From positions 1-64,000 of the forward strand of contig WNNJ02000502.1 of the NCBI GenBank assembly GCA_012934845.2: DNA of 64,000 nucleotides, read 5' to 3'. The notes below the pieces were generated by a model that was not told the origin of the DNA, made no database searches, and saw nothing but the letters and a program-made list of their open reading frames with translations. Made by a program: the position numbers and the translations under genes. This document shows positions 12,810 to 24,483 of this stretch, piece after piece. How positions within the stretch are numbered: the first letter of the stretch is position 1; each line of letters opens with the position of its first letter. This stretch comes from Pomphorhynchus laevis (taxonomy: Eukaryota > Acanthocephala > Palaeacanthocephala > Echinorhynchida > Pomphorhynchidae).

Positions 12810-15708
12810 TCAGGTGTCGAGAAGGTATGAACGGAGGAGGTGTTTGAATATGATAAAGGACGGGGCGCGGCGGACGTCGAGAGGGAGTTGATTCCATGCA
12901 AGTGAGGCGGCGACGAGGAAGGATCTGAGACCGTAGTTGTTGGAGTAATTAGGAACGTGGAGTAAGAGGGTATGACAGGAACGAAGCGATAGCGAGGTGG
13001 GGCGAGTATCGTCTAAGAAAGGAAGGTTGATGAACGACGGGGAGCCGACAGCGATGAGACGAGAGATAACGAGAAGAAGGCGGAGTTTAATGCGGATGTG
13101 GATGGTGGGCCAGGAGAGTTGGGCAAAATATGTGGATGTGTGGTCGAAGCGACGGAGACGAAAGAGCACTCGAACGGCGGTGTTGATTATTCGTTGTAGG
13201 GGTAGGATGATGGATTTTGGAGAATTGGCGAAAAGGCTAAGGCAGTAATCAATTTTAGGGAAAAGAAGCGATGAAAGAAGAGACATACAAGAACGGAAGT
13301 CGATAAGGGGGCGGATACGGCGGATATCACGGAGAATTAAGTTAGATGAGCGGACCTTGTCACGGACGAAGGGTTTAAGGGAAAGGTGATCATCGAAATG
13401 GAAGCCTAAGAAAGTGAGATTGTGGACTATGGGGATGATTGATGAGGCAAAATATACAGTGGGAGGAGATATGTTTGGTTTACGGGGGAGGATCCACATT
13501 ATTTTGGACTTTTCGGGGTTTAGAACGAGATGGAGATTGGAGAGACGTTTGTAGATAGAAGAAAAACAGTTGGAGGCATAAATCCCGATATCGTGAATGC
13601 GATGTGCGGGTGCATGAGCATAGATTAGAATGTCATCGGCGTATTGCATGACCTTAAAGGAGTAAGGTTTGATAAACGGAGATAGATCGCCAAGCAGAAG
13701 AGAGAAAAGCAGGGGACCTAGGACTGAACCTTGTGGGACCCCGCAAAAAATAGGGATGTGAGGGGAGGATGATGAATTAGAACAGACGCGAAAGGAACGG
13801 TCGGATAGATATGAGGCGAACCATGCTACGGAGGAGGAAGAAAAGCCGTAGTCATAGCGAAGGCGAGAAAGGAGGACATAGTGGTCGACAATGGCGAATG
13901 CGGAGGAGAGGTCGAGGGAGATGAGAACACTATATATAGCCTTGTCTCGAGAAATGAGTAAGTCGTTGTACACTTTTATGCATGCGATTTCTGTCGAGTG
14001 ATTAGAGCGGAAAGCGGATTGGAAAGGAGGGTACAGATTGGATGAGGAGAGATAAGCGTTGATTTGTATTAAGATGAGGCGTTCTAAGAGCTTTGAAAGA
14101 GTAGGGAGTAGTGAAATGGGGCGATAGCTAGAAGGAAGGGAGGGGTCGAGCGATTGTTTCTTAAGGAGGGGACGAACGATTGCGGATTTCCAGTGTGAAG
14201 GGAAGATACGACTGCGGATGGACGAGTTAAACAAGGTTGTGAGAAATGGGGATATCGATGAGCATATAGATTTTAATATGTGAGTAGGCAGGGGATCGGC
14301 AGGTGAGGTTTTGTTGGGCAAGGACATGAGGACAGATGATACTTCTGTAGGTGAGACAGGGAGAAGATGAAAGAGTTCCGGAAGGATGAGATTAGACTGG
14401 GCAGAGTGGGATAGGATGGAGACCGGGGTGTGAGAGAGCAACGTGGATACTTTAGTCTGGAGAAATGACGAATAATCATTGGCATTGATGTTGCACGGCG
14501 AAGAGGAGCGAGCAAGGATTGAGTTAAAAGTATGCCAGAGGGTCTTAGAGTTGAATGAAGTGATGATTTTATGCTGCCAGAAGGAGTTGCATTTGGTACG
14601 TAGTAGGTTGAGATGAGACCGGCGAAGAGCTAGATAGGAATCACGGAAAGACGGAGTGATCGAGCGGAAATCGCGTCTGAGAGAGCGGTGATAGACTCGA
14701 AAAGCATGTCGGAGTCGACGCTTTGAGAGTAGACATTGGATGTAAAACCATGGGTCACGGTGCAAGCGACGGTGTGTGTGAGACTTGAAGGGCAAGAGAA
14801 TATCGAGAGTTGATGTGAGTTCAGAGTCGAAAAGAAAGGCGAGATCGTGAGGAGATGAATATGTTATTGTGGGTAATGATAGAGACGATTTGAGTAAGGC
14901 AGAGCGGAGAAGGGAGAGGTCAAGATTTCTCCAAGGGCGACGTAGGATTGTAGGTGTGTGAGGAGGGGTGTGGTTGTGAGTGAGATCAAGGGTGATAAGA
15001 AAGTGATCGGATAGACCAGGATCAGAGATGGACAGTGAGGTGTAGGCAGCAAAATGATCGGGGACAGCGATGATGTCGAGTGCCCCACCAAGTATATGTG
15101 TGGGGGCAGTGGAGATTAGTTTGTAATTGTAGTTGGATAGAATGTTGATAAAGCGGATGGAATCTGTGGAAGAGGGGCGGTCTAGGCGGATATTGAAGTC
15201 GCCTAGAACGAGTGAAGGGATTGAGGACAAAGAACATTGCGAAAGGAGGTCAGCGAGTTCGGTTAAAAATAAGGCTGTAGGAGCTGATGAACCAGGACGG
15301 TATACAATGGCGATATCTAGAGTGATCGGGTTAGAATAACGACATATGAGCAATTCAAAATAGCAAGGACTGAAAGGGGGTCTTGATTTTGCGAAGAGAC
15401 GCGGGGTGACGTGCGAATGCTACGATGCCACCATGATTAGAGAATTTAGAAGGGCATGAGCTGAGGGGGCGGGCGGATTCGATTAGGGAGCAACCGGTAG
15501 AGAGCAGACGTCGAATGGAAAGGTCGTCGGAATCTGAGCGCCAGGATTCGGTGAGGTAGAAGAGATCGATGGATTGCTTGGTGAATAGGTTAAGGATAAG
15601 ATCGGATTTATTGAGAATAGATCTAGTGTTGAGGATACCGAGGCGGAAACCGTGTGTTGTGGCGAAAGAGTCTAGTGGAGAAGACACATAGGAGAGATGG
15701 AGCGCCAT
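12810..15708 (-). CDS. LINE ORF2: APE endonuclease plus reverse transcriptase, one frameshift
   Basis: ORF2 nicks target DNA and copies the element RNA into it. The first part (15708-15355) starts at MALHLSYVSS and has LNTRSI, LTESW and GGIVAFARH. A one-base shift in a T run at about 15358-15362 moves the rest to another frame, which continues to 12810 with VYRPG, LGDFNIRLD and SDHFLITLDL. The RT has SYRPISLLPTLSKLLE, LDLSSAFAIVDH (motif A, with the second conserved Asp replaced by Ala), GVPQGSVLGPLLF (motif B) and QYADDILIY (motif C, about residue 570 of the second part). The total is near 960 residues, normal for CR1. The start codon overlaps the end of ORF1 by 37 bases in another frame. 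Confidence 0.9.
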
Positions 15709-17069
15709 CGAATTTTTGGACGGGTGTGGACAACTTGAAAATTTCCGTCTATGTTTCGGATGGAGAGTGATGTTTCGCCGTTTTCCTCGCGACGGCGTTT
15801 TTTGATGCGGGCTGAAGAGATTTGAGCGATTTCAGAAGGGGCGCGATCGGGGAAAATTCGAGTGGTTGAAGATGACATGAGTTTGAATCGTTGAGAGAGG
15901 ACAGAAGACGCGTGAGAGCGATGCTTGAAAACAATTTTTAGGAGAGGGGGCTGGGAAGGATTAGATTGAGAAGATTTGTTTAGACGGATGAATGCGACAG
16001 GAGAAATGTCCTTGAAAAAGGATGGTTTATCCGCAGGAACAATAGACGAGAGGATGGATCTGAAGGCGGAAACATCGTGGTCTAGACGTGCTTGTGGAGA
16101 TAAGGAGTTAGAAGGCGTGATATTAGTAACAATGACGCAACGATCGCGAGAAGCAAAGCGCTTCCGTAAAGGAGGACGACTGACGTGAGTAGGTGAGATC
16201 ACGATAGAAGAGCTGGCAGTTGATGATTTGGAGGGATTTGATTTGACGACGGGAGACATATATGATAATGATAATATAGAGGGTGGCAAGCGATGTGAGG
16301 AAAGGTTATGAGTGGAAGGATAGTGGAGGTTGGTGGAGGTGATTTTGATTGATGGATGCAAGGTATTGAGAAACGAGACGGGAAGGACGGGACGTGGGGT
16401 GTCGGGGAGTGAAAATACATTAGTTGTAACAATTTGCGGCTCCGTCACTGTCTCGGTAGATTTATCATAAACTTGACAAAATCCATCTTGCTGCGATACA
16501 ATTTGCGGCTCCTTCAGATTATCTGATGATGGATTATCTGATGATGACGTAGAAACGCAATGAGGGGTAGAAATGTAAGGTGATTTATCTGATACGACTA
16601 AAGAAATACTGGGTTGCAAATGGTCAATGACAGTAACATCAGAAGATTGAGCTGATTGATTGGGCAAAATTGAAGGATGTATAGTAATACCTGTAGAAGA
16701 GATGGGAGATTTGGCATTCTTAGAGGCAATCGAATGCGGAAGAATTGGGCATCGAGGTTGAAACTTATTACAATACGAAGAGGCATGTGTGGACATCGCT
16801 GCATTGCCAGATAGTTTCAATATATTTGTCTTGAGACTCTCTATTTCACTCTTCATCGTATTTATCATCTTAGCCGAACAGTAGCCACAGTAGAATTCGT
16901 TGTCTGCAAGGCAAGATGCCTGGGATTCTGAAGTCCAAATACTTACCCACGTGTGACAATCATTGTTTGAGCAAAGGACTTGTTGTTCAGATCCATTGGA
17001 AACATCTCTAACATCGGTGTTGGACGCGACATGGTTGGGAACTTGAGACTTTTGTTTTTTCCGACCCAT
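15672..17069 (-). CDS. LINE ORF1: PHD-like zinc finger, RNA-binding type protein
   Basis: A complete 465-residue ORF opens with MGRKKQKSQ. Residues about 30-75 form a PHD-like finger: a C-x4-CHTWVS block, then SCLADNEFYCGYC. A short helical stretch (MKSEIESLKTNILKL) follows and may be a coiled coil. The middle is Ser/Pro/Thr rich and low in complexity. A basic C-terminal block contains KRRREE. PHD-bearing ORF1 proteins are known in CR1-group LINEs and are thought to bind RNA or chromatin; the exact role is unknown. Related pieces lie at 17330-17660, 59066-59780 and 62600-63545. Confidence 0.85.
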   Translation of the reverse strand: MGRKKQKSQVPNHVASNTDVRDVSNGSEQQVLCSNNDCHTWVSIWTSESQASCLADNEFYCGYCSAKMINTMKSEIESLKTNILKLSGNAAMSTHASSYCNKFQPRCPILPHSIASKNAKSPISSTGITIHPSILPNQSAQSSDVTVIDHLQPSISLVVSDKSPYISTPHCVSTSSSDNPSSDNLKEPQIVSQQDGFCQVYDKSTETVTEPQIVTTNVFSLPDTPRPVLPVSFLNTLHPSIKITSTNLHYPSTHNLSSHRLPPSILSLSYMSPVVKSNPSKSSTASSSIVISPTHVSRPPLRKRFASRDRCVIVTNITPSNSLSPQARLDHDVSAFRSILSSIVPADKPSFFKDISPVAFIRLNKSSQSNPSQPPLLKIVFKHRSHASSVLSQRFKLMSSSTTRIFPDRAPSEIAQISSARIKKRRREENGETSLSIRNIDGNFQVVHTRPKIRWRSISPMCLLH

Positions 17070-17159
17070 TTGTATATAGTCGTTTGATTCGTGATTTTAT
17101 TCTCCTCGTTGTATGTATATTAGATTGTATGTTATTTATTGTATAGAATGTATTTACTT

Positions 17160-17215
17160 TAGATCTCAAACTTTTTTAAGGTAAAAGATCTCAAACTTTT
17201 TTAAGCTTTATGTAA
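17160..17215. repeat. Short tandem direct repeat beside the LINE 5' end
   Basis: AGATCTCAAACTTTTTTAAG occurs twice with 25-base spacing. It lies about 70 bases beyond the LINE 5' end and has no match at the LINE 3' end, so it is not a target duplication of that element. Confidence 0.7.
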
Positions 17216-17329
17216 ATTATCTTGATGTGAAATGTTATATAGCACTGAATGATTTGTATTGTCCTGATTTTTCGTCAAATTTGTACTGTCTCTTCTCCAG
17301 ATTCATGTAGGGGTATATGATGATAGCTT

Positions 17330-17660
17330 TTGATCCGAATTATCTATAGATTTGATGCAATTACCTTCCTGTAATTTCGATACAACAGTGTTTAAGAAAT
17401 AATCATGGTTGGCTGGTGATGATTGAAAATTGTCTTCACAAGACACTATAAATTTATCAGATGATCATTGTCTTATTTGCTCAGAGTATTTCATCAGTGT
17501 CAGTAGACAGTACATCGATTTTTACCATGAGAACATGAGCAAAATCCGCAGTAAAATGACATATCTTTCCATCTCAAGTCCATTGATTTAGGAACCGTAA
17601 TATGTGTCCATACATCACAACCAACTGTATCACATGCTACTTTTCGTTTAAACTCCAAAG
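17330..17660 (-). mobile_element. Second PHD-type LINE ORF1 fragment
   Basis: The minus strand reads VACDTVGCDVWTHITV and, further on, MSFYCGFCSCSHG, the same cysteine spacing as the PHD-like finger of the intact LINE. A short tail with NHDYFLNTVVSKLQ follows in broken frames. It is a separate, older copy that lies just upstream of the intact one in the same orientation. 17660-18248 is AT-rich with no gene seen. Confidence 0.6.
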
Positions 17661-18248
17661 TATTGACAATATTATTATACTTTACTTGTCTGATTTTAAT
17701 GTTATATTTTCAACCATTTCGCAATTGTGCGATTTATCTTGTATGATATTTCTCTTTTATATATAATGTCTCTTAGTTTTAAAACGCATTTTATCACTAA
17801 AAGTTAAAAATATTATCCCTCTTAGTTTTATTGTATAAAATCACAATATCAATTTCTCATAGCAACTTTAGCACATAATGTAAATTCAATATCTGAGAAA
17901 ATGTATTAAAAATGTATAAAAAATGTATATCTCAAAGTAAATTTATCATTTACATCAAGTGAGTTTGAAAATAATGTACGATATATTTGCGGATACCATA
18001 TCTGAAATATGAGAGCTGATTTTAAATACATGAGAAAGCACGTATTTCCCATGACATGCCCTCATGCTCATAACATACTCATAAAAAGGTATGAAAAAGC
18101 AATTTTCCTAAACCGTTTATATTTAAAATCTATAATTTTAATTTTAAAAATAATTTAAAAATATTAATTTTAATACAATTTAATTTACAATTCATAATGT
18201 TGTATTATTTTCATTCGTAAACTTTATAACACTTAATGTGTAGAAACA

Positions 18249-21200
18249 ATGTTGTATAGAAAGTTGGTTTTGAACACTTTGCGATTGCTATCTATTCATC
18301 AATTCCAGCCAAAACCAATTTTATCGTCAAAAAACGCTAATGCTATTGAAAAGGTTTTTTCCTGTGAATAATATATGTTACTTAAATATTGAACTGGTGT
18401 ATAGGATAAAAGATTTGTTAATGATGTAACAATCAAGGTGCAAGCCGGTAAGGGAGGTAATGGTATTGCCTGCTTCAGTGGGATATTTATGAAAGCATTT
18501 GCTGGACCAGATGGTGGTAATGGTGGTAAAGGTGGAGACGTAATCTTGGAAGGTATTTTGCGTTGATAGGTGCTAACTAGTTAGGTAATATATTTAGCCA
18601 GCAGGAAAGTATGTAACTTAAATCACGTACGCGATGAATATCGAGCAGCAAATGGATTAATCGGTGGATCTGCCCGCAAAACGGGTAAATCCGGCAAAGC
18701 CACAATAATTCAGGTAAGTCTGAAGTACGAAAATAGCTTTTTAAATTCCGTTTTTGATAAACAAGCACAGTTCACCTTAAGACAAAATACTTTTGATTTA
18801 AATAGAAATTAAGCGGGCAGGAAGTCATTGCACCCGCAAATGTCGTGGTTTCGTAAAAATGTAGAATTAAGATTGTAAAAAGTTTCGTCTTCCATAAAGT
18901 AAATTCTATTACTACAGCTATTGTATTCCGTACGTTTCGTGAAGGAAATTCATCACCCGTCAAAGTTTTGTTATTCAATTCTGTTACACGAAATTTCATA
19001 TTGCCAGATTTGTCTGTAATCTTTTAACTGATTTCAGGTTCCGTTGCGAACACGAATCCGTGAATCGAATGACGGACAAACAATCGGATTGTTAGAAAAA
19101 CAAGGAGAAAAATTTATAGTTGCATACGGTGGAAGTGGTGGACGAGGCAACGCAGAATTCCTTACTAATGAGAACAGAGCTCCTGATATTTATGAATTAG
19201 GCGAACATGGACAAGCATTGGCTGTGCAACTGGAAATGGATAAATTTGCAGATTTTGGAATTGTATCAAGCTGCAAAATTAAATTTCTGTATCACTAATT
19301 ATTGCGCAGGTAGGAATACCAAACGCTGGTAAGTCTTCATTTCTCAGAGTTGTTTCGAGAGCTTATCCTCGAATTGCTGACTATCCGTTCACAACACTGT
19401 TTCCTCAGATTGGAGTCGTCGAATATACAGATCATTGTGTAATGTCACGTTAGTAATATGTTTCTAGTTATCCAGCTTAAATATCAAATCAGCTAACTGA
19501 GTCTACGTATTTTAAATAAAATTTATATTTATAAAAGGATAAAATTTAAAATTAAAATTTAAAATAAACGTTAATTGTTATTTATTTTAAACAGTTATGA
19601 ACAAGTTCATATTCTTAAAATTATTCACATTCCATATTTAAGAGTTTAAATTTATTTTTAATAATATTTTGTGATTATTTAATACAAAAGTATGCTTTTT
19701 CCTAAAATGTATCCGATACATCTTAAAAGTCAGATCAGATAACTAAGTCTACGTATTTTATACGATATAAAAATAAAAATAAAGATAAACAATTAATAAT
19801 TATATATGAGTTTATACAATTTATATTTATATCAAGTTAAAATTTAAAATTGAAATTCGAAATAAAAGTCAATTTTTATGAATTGACTAATAAATAACGG
19901 ATTTATCAGAATAAGGATTATAATTCACCAGGAGTAACTGCTCTGTTATCAGATTTTTGCGCATATTCCTCGATTGCGTTAAAGTTTATGGTCACAACTA
20001 TTTGCAGGACGAACAATGACAACATTGTGTCTTCTAATTTTAAACAAGGGCAACGTATATGTAATTTTTTATAAAAAGTTAGAATTGACTAATAAATGAC
20101 AAACCTTGTATCAGAATAATGATCAGAGGTCATTAGGAAAAATTGCTATGTTATCAAGTTCCGGTACCTATTCCTCTACCCAACATAGTACCGGGCCAAG
20201 CACGTTCTAATGACGTATTTCCTCTGATGAAATTTGATTATATAGTATCTTATTCTAATTAAATCTTATATAATTATTTATTATTTATCTTTATTTTTAT
20301 TTATATATCGTATAAAATATGTAGACTCAGTTATCTGATATGATTCGACATTAATAAATAATTATAAATAATTTATAAATATTTCATATAACTTACTTCA
20401 AGTTAAAATTTAAAATTGAAATTTAAAATAAAAGTCAATTTTTATGAATTGACTAATAAATAACAGACATTGTATCATAATTAGGATTAGAGGCCATCAG
20501 GAGGAACTGCTATATTATCAGGTTTCGACTCCTATTTCTATATAATCAGAAAATGTTGATGTGTACACATTTAATGTGTACACAAGCAGAAAGCAGAAAT
20601 TTAGACAAAAGTTATCGATATATGGCTTTACAATTACATTTTTAATTATTAAAATAGATGTAAGGTTATTAACCTTATATCATTTTATTTTAAAAATAAT
20701 AATATAAAAATAATATATATAATATATTTTTACTATATTAACTAATATACTTTTTAAATGTTATCGTTATTTGTTTTGTATATTATGGGGCTGAAATAAT
20801 AATGGAATTAATGTCCATAATTTTATTCCTGTCTGCCCTTGATAATTATCAAAATCGAATATTGTCCTATGTTATTCGATTCCGGACAATAATGAAGGAA
20901 TATTAAGGATAACTTTTATGATCCATTTAAAATTTTGATGACCTCTAATCCTTATTCTTATACATCGTCTGTTATTTAATAGTAAATTCATAAAAATTGA
21001 CTTTTATTTTAATTTTCAATTTTAAATTTTAACTTGATATAAATATAAATTGTATAAAATCGTATATAATTATTTGTTATTTATCTTTATTGTTATTTAT
21101 ATATAGTATAAAATGCGTATATTCCGTTATCTGATATGATCTGGCGTTAATAAATAAATCATAAATAATTTATAAGAATTTCAAATAACTTATATCAAGT

Positions 21201-22571
21201 TAAAATAATAAAATTTAAAATAAAAGTCAATTTTATTTTTAATTAATTAATAATTTAAAGTACGTAGACGCAGTTAGCTGATCTGATTTATCCACTTTTG
21301 ATCTGCTTTATTCATTCGCCACTTTTATTTTTATTCACAAAACTATTTGATAATTAACGATTTTTATCGTCAATTAATTTTTATTTAATTTTATTTACTT
21401 TTATCGTTTCTTAATGTTTTTACATTTAAAAATACAGAAAATGCATTAAACAGTGAATAAAGTCCAATGAGGACTTTATTCAATGTTGAGAAATAAAGTA
21501 GAGGAATAGAGGCCGACGCCTGATAACATAGCAGTTCCTCTTGATGAACTCTATTTCTATCCGAATACATGTTATTTATTAGTCAATTCATTACAAATGA
21601 CTTTTGTTTTAAAATATATACGTAGACTCAATTAGCTGATTTGATTTTTTTTTCACTTTTGATCTGCTTTATTAACTTTATTCACTTGTAAAAGTGAATA
21701 AAGAAATAAGGGAATTATTCACTGAAATAAGTGAATTTATCCAACAGTATTAGTCCACTGAAAACTTAAACAAAGCGGAAACGGCTTCCTTTATTAAAAA
21801 CTCGTTTCTTTTTATATAAGAATTTGCTATAAATTGTGGAGACATGTAAATTTCACAATGTAAATTTCACATTCAAAATTTCACAATTTTCCATACTGAA
21901 CGCATACACTTTGTAAGCATATTATACATCAAATACTTAGTCAGTTCTGTGTACATATCTTTATTAATTTGATTTTTCCTTTTATAATTGTGTTTTTTTG
22001 GCTCCACGAAATTGCAGCCAAAATATATTATTCGTTAATGTCCTTGAATTACAGTGAAATACTAACCAGAATTAAAATTAAATACTCAATTATAATTTAA
22101 TCAGTTTTAACACCTTTTAAATATTATCTAATCAAATATATGTGTTTTGATTTAGTTGCTGAAATACCCGGACTCATTGAAGGTTCTTCGTTTAATAAGG
22201 GACACGGACGATTTTTCTTAAAACATGCCCGCGGTTGTGACTGTATACTATTTATGATTGATCTCAAATCTGAAATGAATCCAATCGACCAATTAGATTT
22301 GCTTATGAGCGAGTTTGACGCGTTTGACAGTGAATTGCTAAAGAAAAAAGCGTTCATGATTGCGGCAAATAAAATCGATAGCCCCGATGGTGCTGCCGTT
22401 TGGCCTTATTTCAAAAACATTATGTCCAAAAGAATGCCGGAAGTTCTATGTGTTCCTACAAGTGTTAGAGAAAGAATAAATATTATTAAACTGTTGATGA
22501 CAATGCGATTAATATTGGATCAAACTGTTAGCCACCCATCCGCCGAACAAATTCTACAGCCACTCACTTAA
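18249..22571 (+). CDS. MTG2: Mitochondrial Obg-family GTPase, six exons
   Basis: Exons: 18249-18353, 18405-18552, 18598-18713, 19038-19262, 19310-19448 and 22156-22571. All introns are GT-AG (51, 45, 324, 47 and about 2707 nt), and the exons sum to 382 codons plus stop. The N-terminal glycine-rich Obg fold shows [17 protein letters not shown] and [11 protein letters not shown]. The G domain has [11 protein letters not shown] (P-loop), FTTLFPQIG (switch I) and ANKID (G4). The usual DIPG of switch II is EIPG here. A basic N-terminus fits mitochondrial import. In other animals this protein assists assembly of the large mitochondrial ribosome subunit. Gene identity rests on motif match. Confidence 0.92.
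19486..21690. repeat. Cluster of Penelope-like element 3' ends in the MTG2 intron
   Basis: The last MTG2 intron holds several pieces ending at the word CAGCTAACTGAGTCTACG or its complement, which is the 3' terminus of the Penelope-like element at 40580-43430. Minus-oriented pieces lie at 19486-19600, 19731-19990, 20064-20250 and 20395-20550. Plus-oriented ends lie near 20345, 21142, 21285 and 21640. A short bit at 19594-19620 also matches the RT-coding part near 41472. None encodes protein. Confidence 0.75.
20101..20873 (+). repeat. ~775-bp composite unit, inverted partner at 39537-40320
   Basis: The complement of 39537-40320 matches this segment almost base for base, with sharp ends on both sides. 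The unit combines Penelope-like 3'-end pieces with about 300 bases found nowhere else in the window, including GTGTACACATTTAATGTGTAC, a small palindrome. High identity over 19 kb of separation means the duplication is younger than the pieces inside it. Confidence 0.85.
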
Positions 22572-22599
22572 TTTCAGCGGATTTTAAGCAAAAGCTTTT

Positions 22600-24045
22600 T
22601 AAGTATTCATTATATACTTTCAACTTGATAACAATTTGAATTCATTTTACAGTTGAATAATGTAATTAACTCATTTTGCATTAAAAGCGCGTTCAATCAC
22701 CTGGATCGAAAAAAAAATATTTTTGATGAATATTTTATTTTTCGATAAAGTCGTTCATTTTTATTAAAAACCAATAATTTAGGATACCGATAATCGAATG
22801 CATTAAATTCGATTGTAAAGATATTTCTATTTTCTGTAAAAATACATTTTCATTATTCGAAACAAAGAAAAAATAAGCAAACTTTATTTGCTCGGACACC
22901 CATCTTCAAGACAAAAACTTTGGTAAAACAATACTTTTTCCGAGTAATTTCTTCTAAAATAAAAATGATGTAATATTAATTGTTAAATCAAATTATGACC
23001 ATACACTGTATTAATAAATAATGCTTCCGTGTTCATGTCATTGATGTGTGTACCTATATGTACATATTAGAAACAATATTTTTTACTAACTATTTTGGCT
23101 GTTTGTAAGAATTCCTCACTAAAGTAGTCAGAATATTATTGAAAGGTATAACGACCATTTTGGCACTGACGAATATTTTGTGGATGTTCATGGTCTAATA
23201 GGCCCTGAAAAAGTACCATATACCTTCATTACTGACTTGAGTTCGTTATCTAAGACGGTTTGCCGATGTTCACTATCTATTAGACCGTGAAAAGGTACCA
23301 CATTATTTTCTTACTGAATGTGGATTCGTTGTATGAGAAGGTTGTATCGATGAAATTAATAATGATTTTTGAAAATGGGAAATAAGCGTCTTCGAATCTG
23401 CAGAAAGTAGGTTAAGCGCCTGCAAATTTGTGCCGACTACGACTGTTATTTGTTCTTAGTGAGATTACAAAAACTAATCTAACTTTACGTTCGTAGTAAA
23501 ACAACGTTTTTTAAAGACGTTGGCGAACTTTAGCACAAAATCGAAATGACTCCATCTTTTATTAGTGCCGGCGCCCTCTGTCGCCGACAGAGTGCCTTTA
23601 TATTAAATGAGTGCCTTTATATTAAATATAAAGGCAATATATTAAATATATTGCCTTTATATTTAATACTTTTTTAACAAAATTTGTTTAATTTATTTAT
23701 TTTAAAAACCAAATTAATTTATTAAATAAAATAATTTAATTTTCATTTTTAAATTTATTTTAATTAAATTTATCTGAAATTAAAATCACAAACGAACTAG
23801 TCTACAAATATTTATGCAGATCATTGTAATCAATGAATACTCTCTCTAATTTGTTATTATTAATTTAATAGTTATTAACACATTAATGATTAATACGATG
23901 TGAATTAATATGACAAATACGATGATTGGATAAAAATCCAGTTTTTAGAGCTAAAATTATATGAAAATATATTATGTATATTTTTATATATACTGTATTA
24001 TTTTAATATACTTAATATATTAAATACTTATATTAATATATATAT
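22600..24045. other. Intergenic AT-rich spacer with a small degenerate tandem repeat
   Basis: No gene is supported here. Two similar segments follow each other at about 23185-23225 and 23255-23300 (GTTCA..GTCTAATAG..C.TGAAAA.GTACCA). In two frames they read as related peptides (VDVHGLIGPEKVPYTF and ADVHYLLDREKVPHYF), so they may come from a duplicated old coding segment. I cannot name it. Confidence 0.4.
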
Positions 24046-24046
24046 A

Positions 24047-24047
24047 T

Positions 24048-24106
<59 letters not shown>
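24047..24106. repeat. (AT)n microsatellite
   Basis: A pure AT dinucleotide run directly abuts the end of the hammerhead SINE-like body. A second run lies at 24836-24903, abutting the palindrome's right arm. The tracts may have grown from the elements' 3' tails. Confidence 0.95.
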
Positions 24107-24108
<2 letters not shown>

Positions 24109-24395
24109 GAATAGTTGCTAGGTCACACGAGGTGACTTTCGCATTGAAAACCAGCTACAGAATCCTTCCTTCATGATATCCAATTCCATACACCCTGACT
24201 ACTAACGGCCACATTGCCACAGCCGTTTTCGTTTCGCCCGCTTTTTGCCACATGTTGGTAGCCCCGGGCTCATCAGAAGGCTGACTACCAACTTTTCGCC
24301 TTTTGAAATTTAACCTTTCCGAGATTCGAGCTGTCGCTCTCCGTACTTGGCTTGCGCTCTTGACTGCTAGGCTACGAATCCAGGATTACCAGATT
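24107..24395 (-). mobile_element. tRNA-headed SINE-like element carrying a hammerhead ribozyme
   Basis: On the minus strand the order is a tRNA-like head (about 24390-24300), a hammerhead (24292-24190), a body (24196-24107) and an (AT)n tail. The head has an A-box-like word (TAGCCTAGCAGTCAAGAGC at 24374-24356) and a B-box-like word (AGCTCGAATC at 24332-24323) at tRNA-like spacing, so it could have been read by RNA polymerase III. Small SINE-like elements with hammerheads are known from schistosomes (the alpha families). The family seen here is not one I recognise. Confidence 0.7.
24190..24292 (-). ncRNA. Hammerhead ribozyme (type I)
   Basis: Core CTGATGAG lies at 24276-24269 and CGAAAC at 24236-24231. 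Helix II pairs GCCCG (24269-24265) with CGGGC (24240-24236). Helix III pairs A-C with G-T next to the core, then AACGGC (24227-24222) with GCCGTT (24209-24204) across a small internal loop. The cleavage triplet GTC ends at 24197. Helix I pairs GCCTT (24281-24277) with AGGGT (24196-24192), two of them wobbles. GTTGGTAG (24292-24285) can also pair with CTACCAAC in loop II (24261-24254). All core bases of the family are present. Confidence 0.85.
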
Positions 24396-24483
24396 TCACA
24401 CAGTATATGAAACCTTCCATCATGATATCCAGAAACTGCATTGTCCGAGATGGTTCTCTGGCATGCTTATTATAGATTTTATT

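Larger units (their letters stand above)
12740..17095 (-). mobile_element. Nearly intact CR1-like LINE with PHD-finger ORF1
   Basis: The element has two overlapping ORFs on the minus strand and a 3' end near 12740. The 3' terminus is supported by the related copy at 60655, which shares the words GTGGCAAATGCGTG next to a TTTATTTTTA-like tail. No long terminal repeats or poly(A) are present. The combination of PHD-like ORF1, APE endonuclease and this RT type points to the CR1 group. One frame break in ORF2 is the only obvious defect, so it is the youngest LINE in the window. Confidence 0.85.

Noticed and set aside
13000-16440. Open frames on the opposite strand or other frames of the LINE ORFs
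   Set aside because: They are shadows of ORF1 and ORF2, which explain the sequence fully.
24300-24390. A tRNA gene
   Set aside because: Box-like words are present, but acceptor and T stems do not pair well and the sequence is joined to a hammerhead and AT tail, so it is a SINE-type head.
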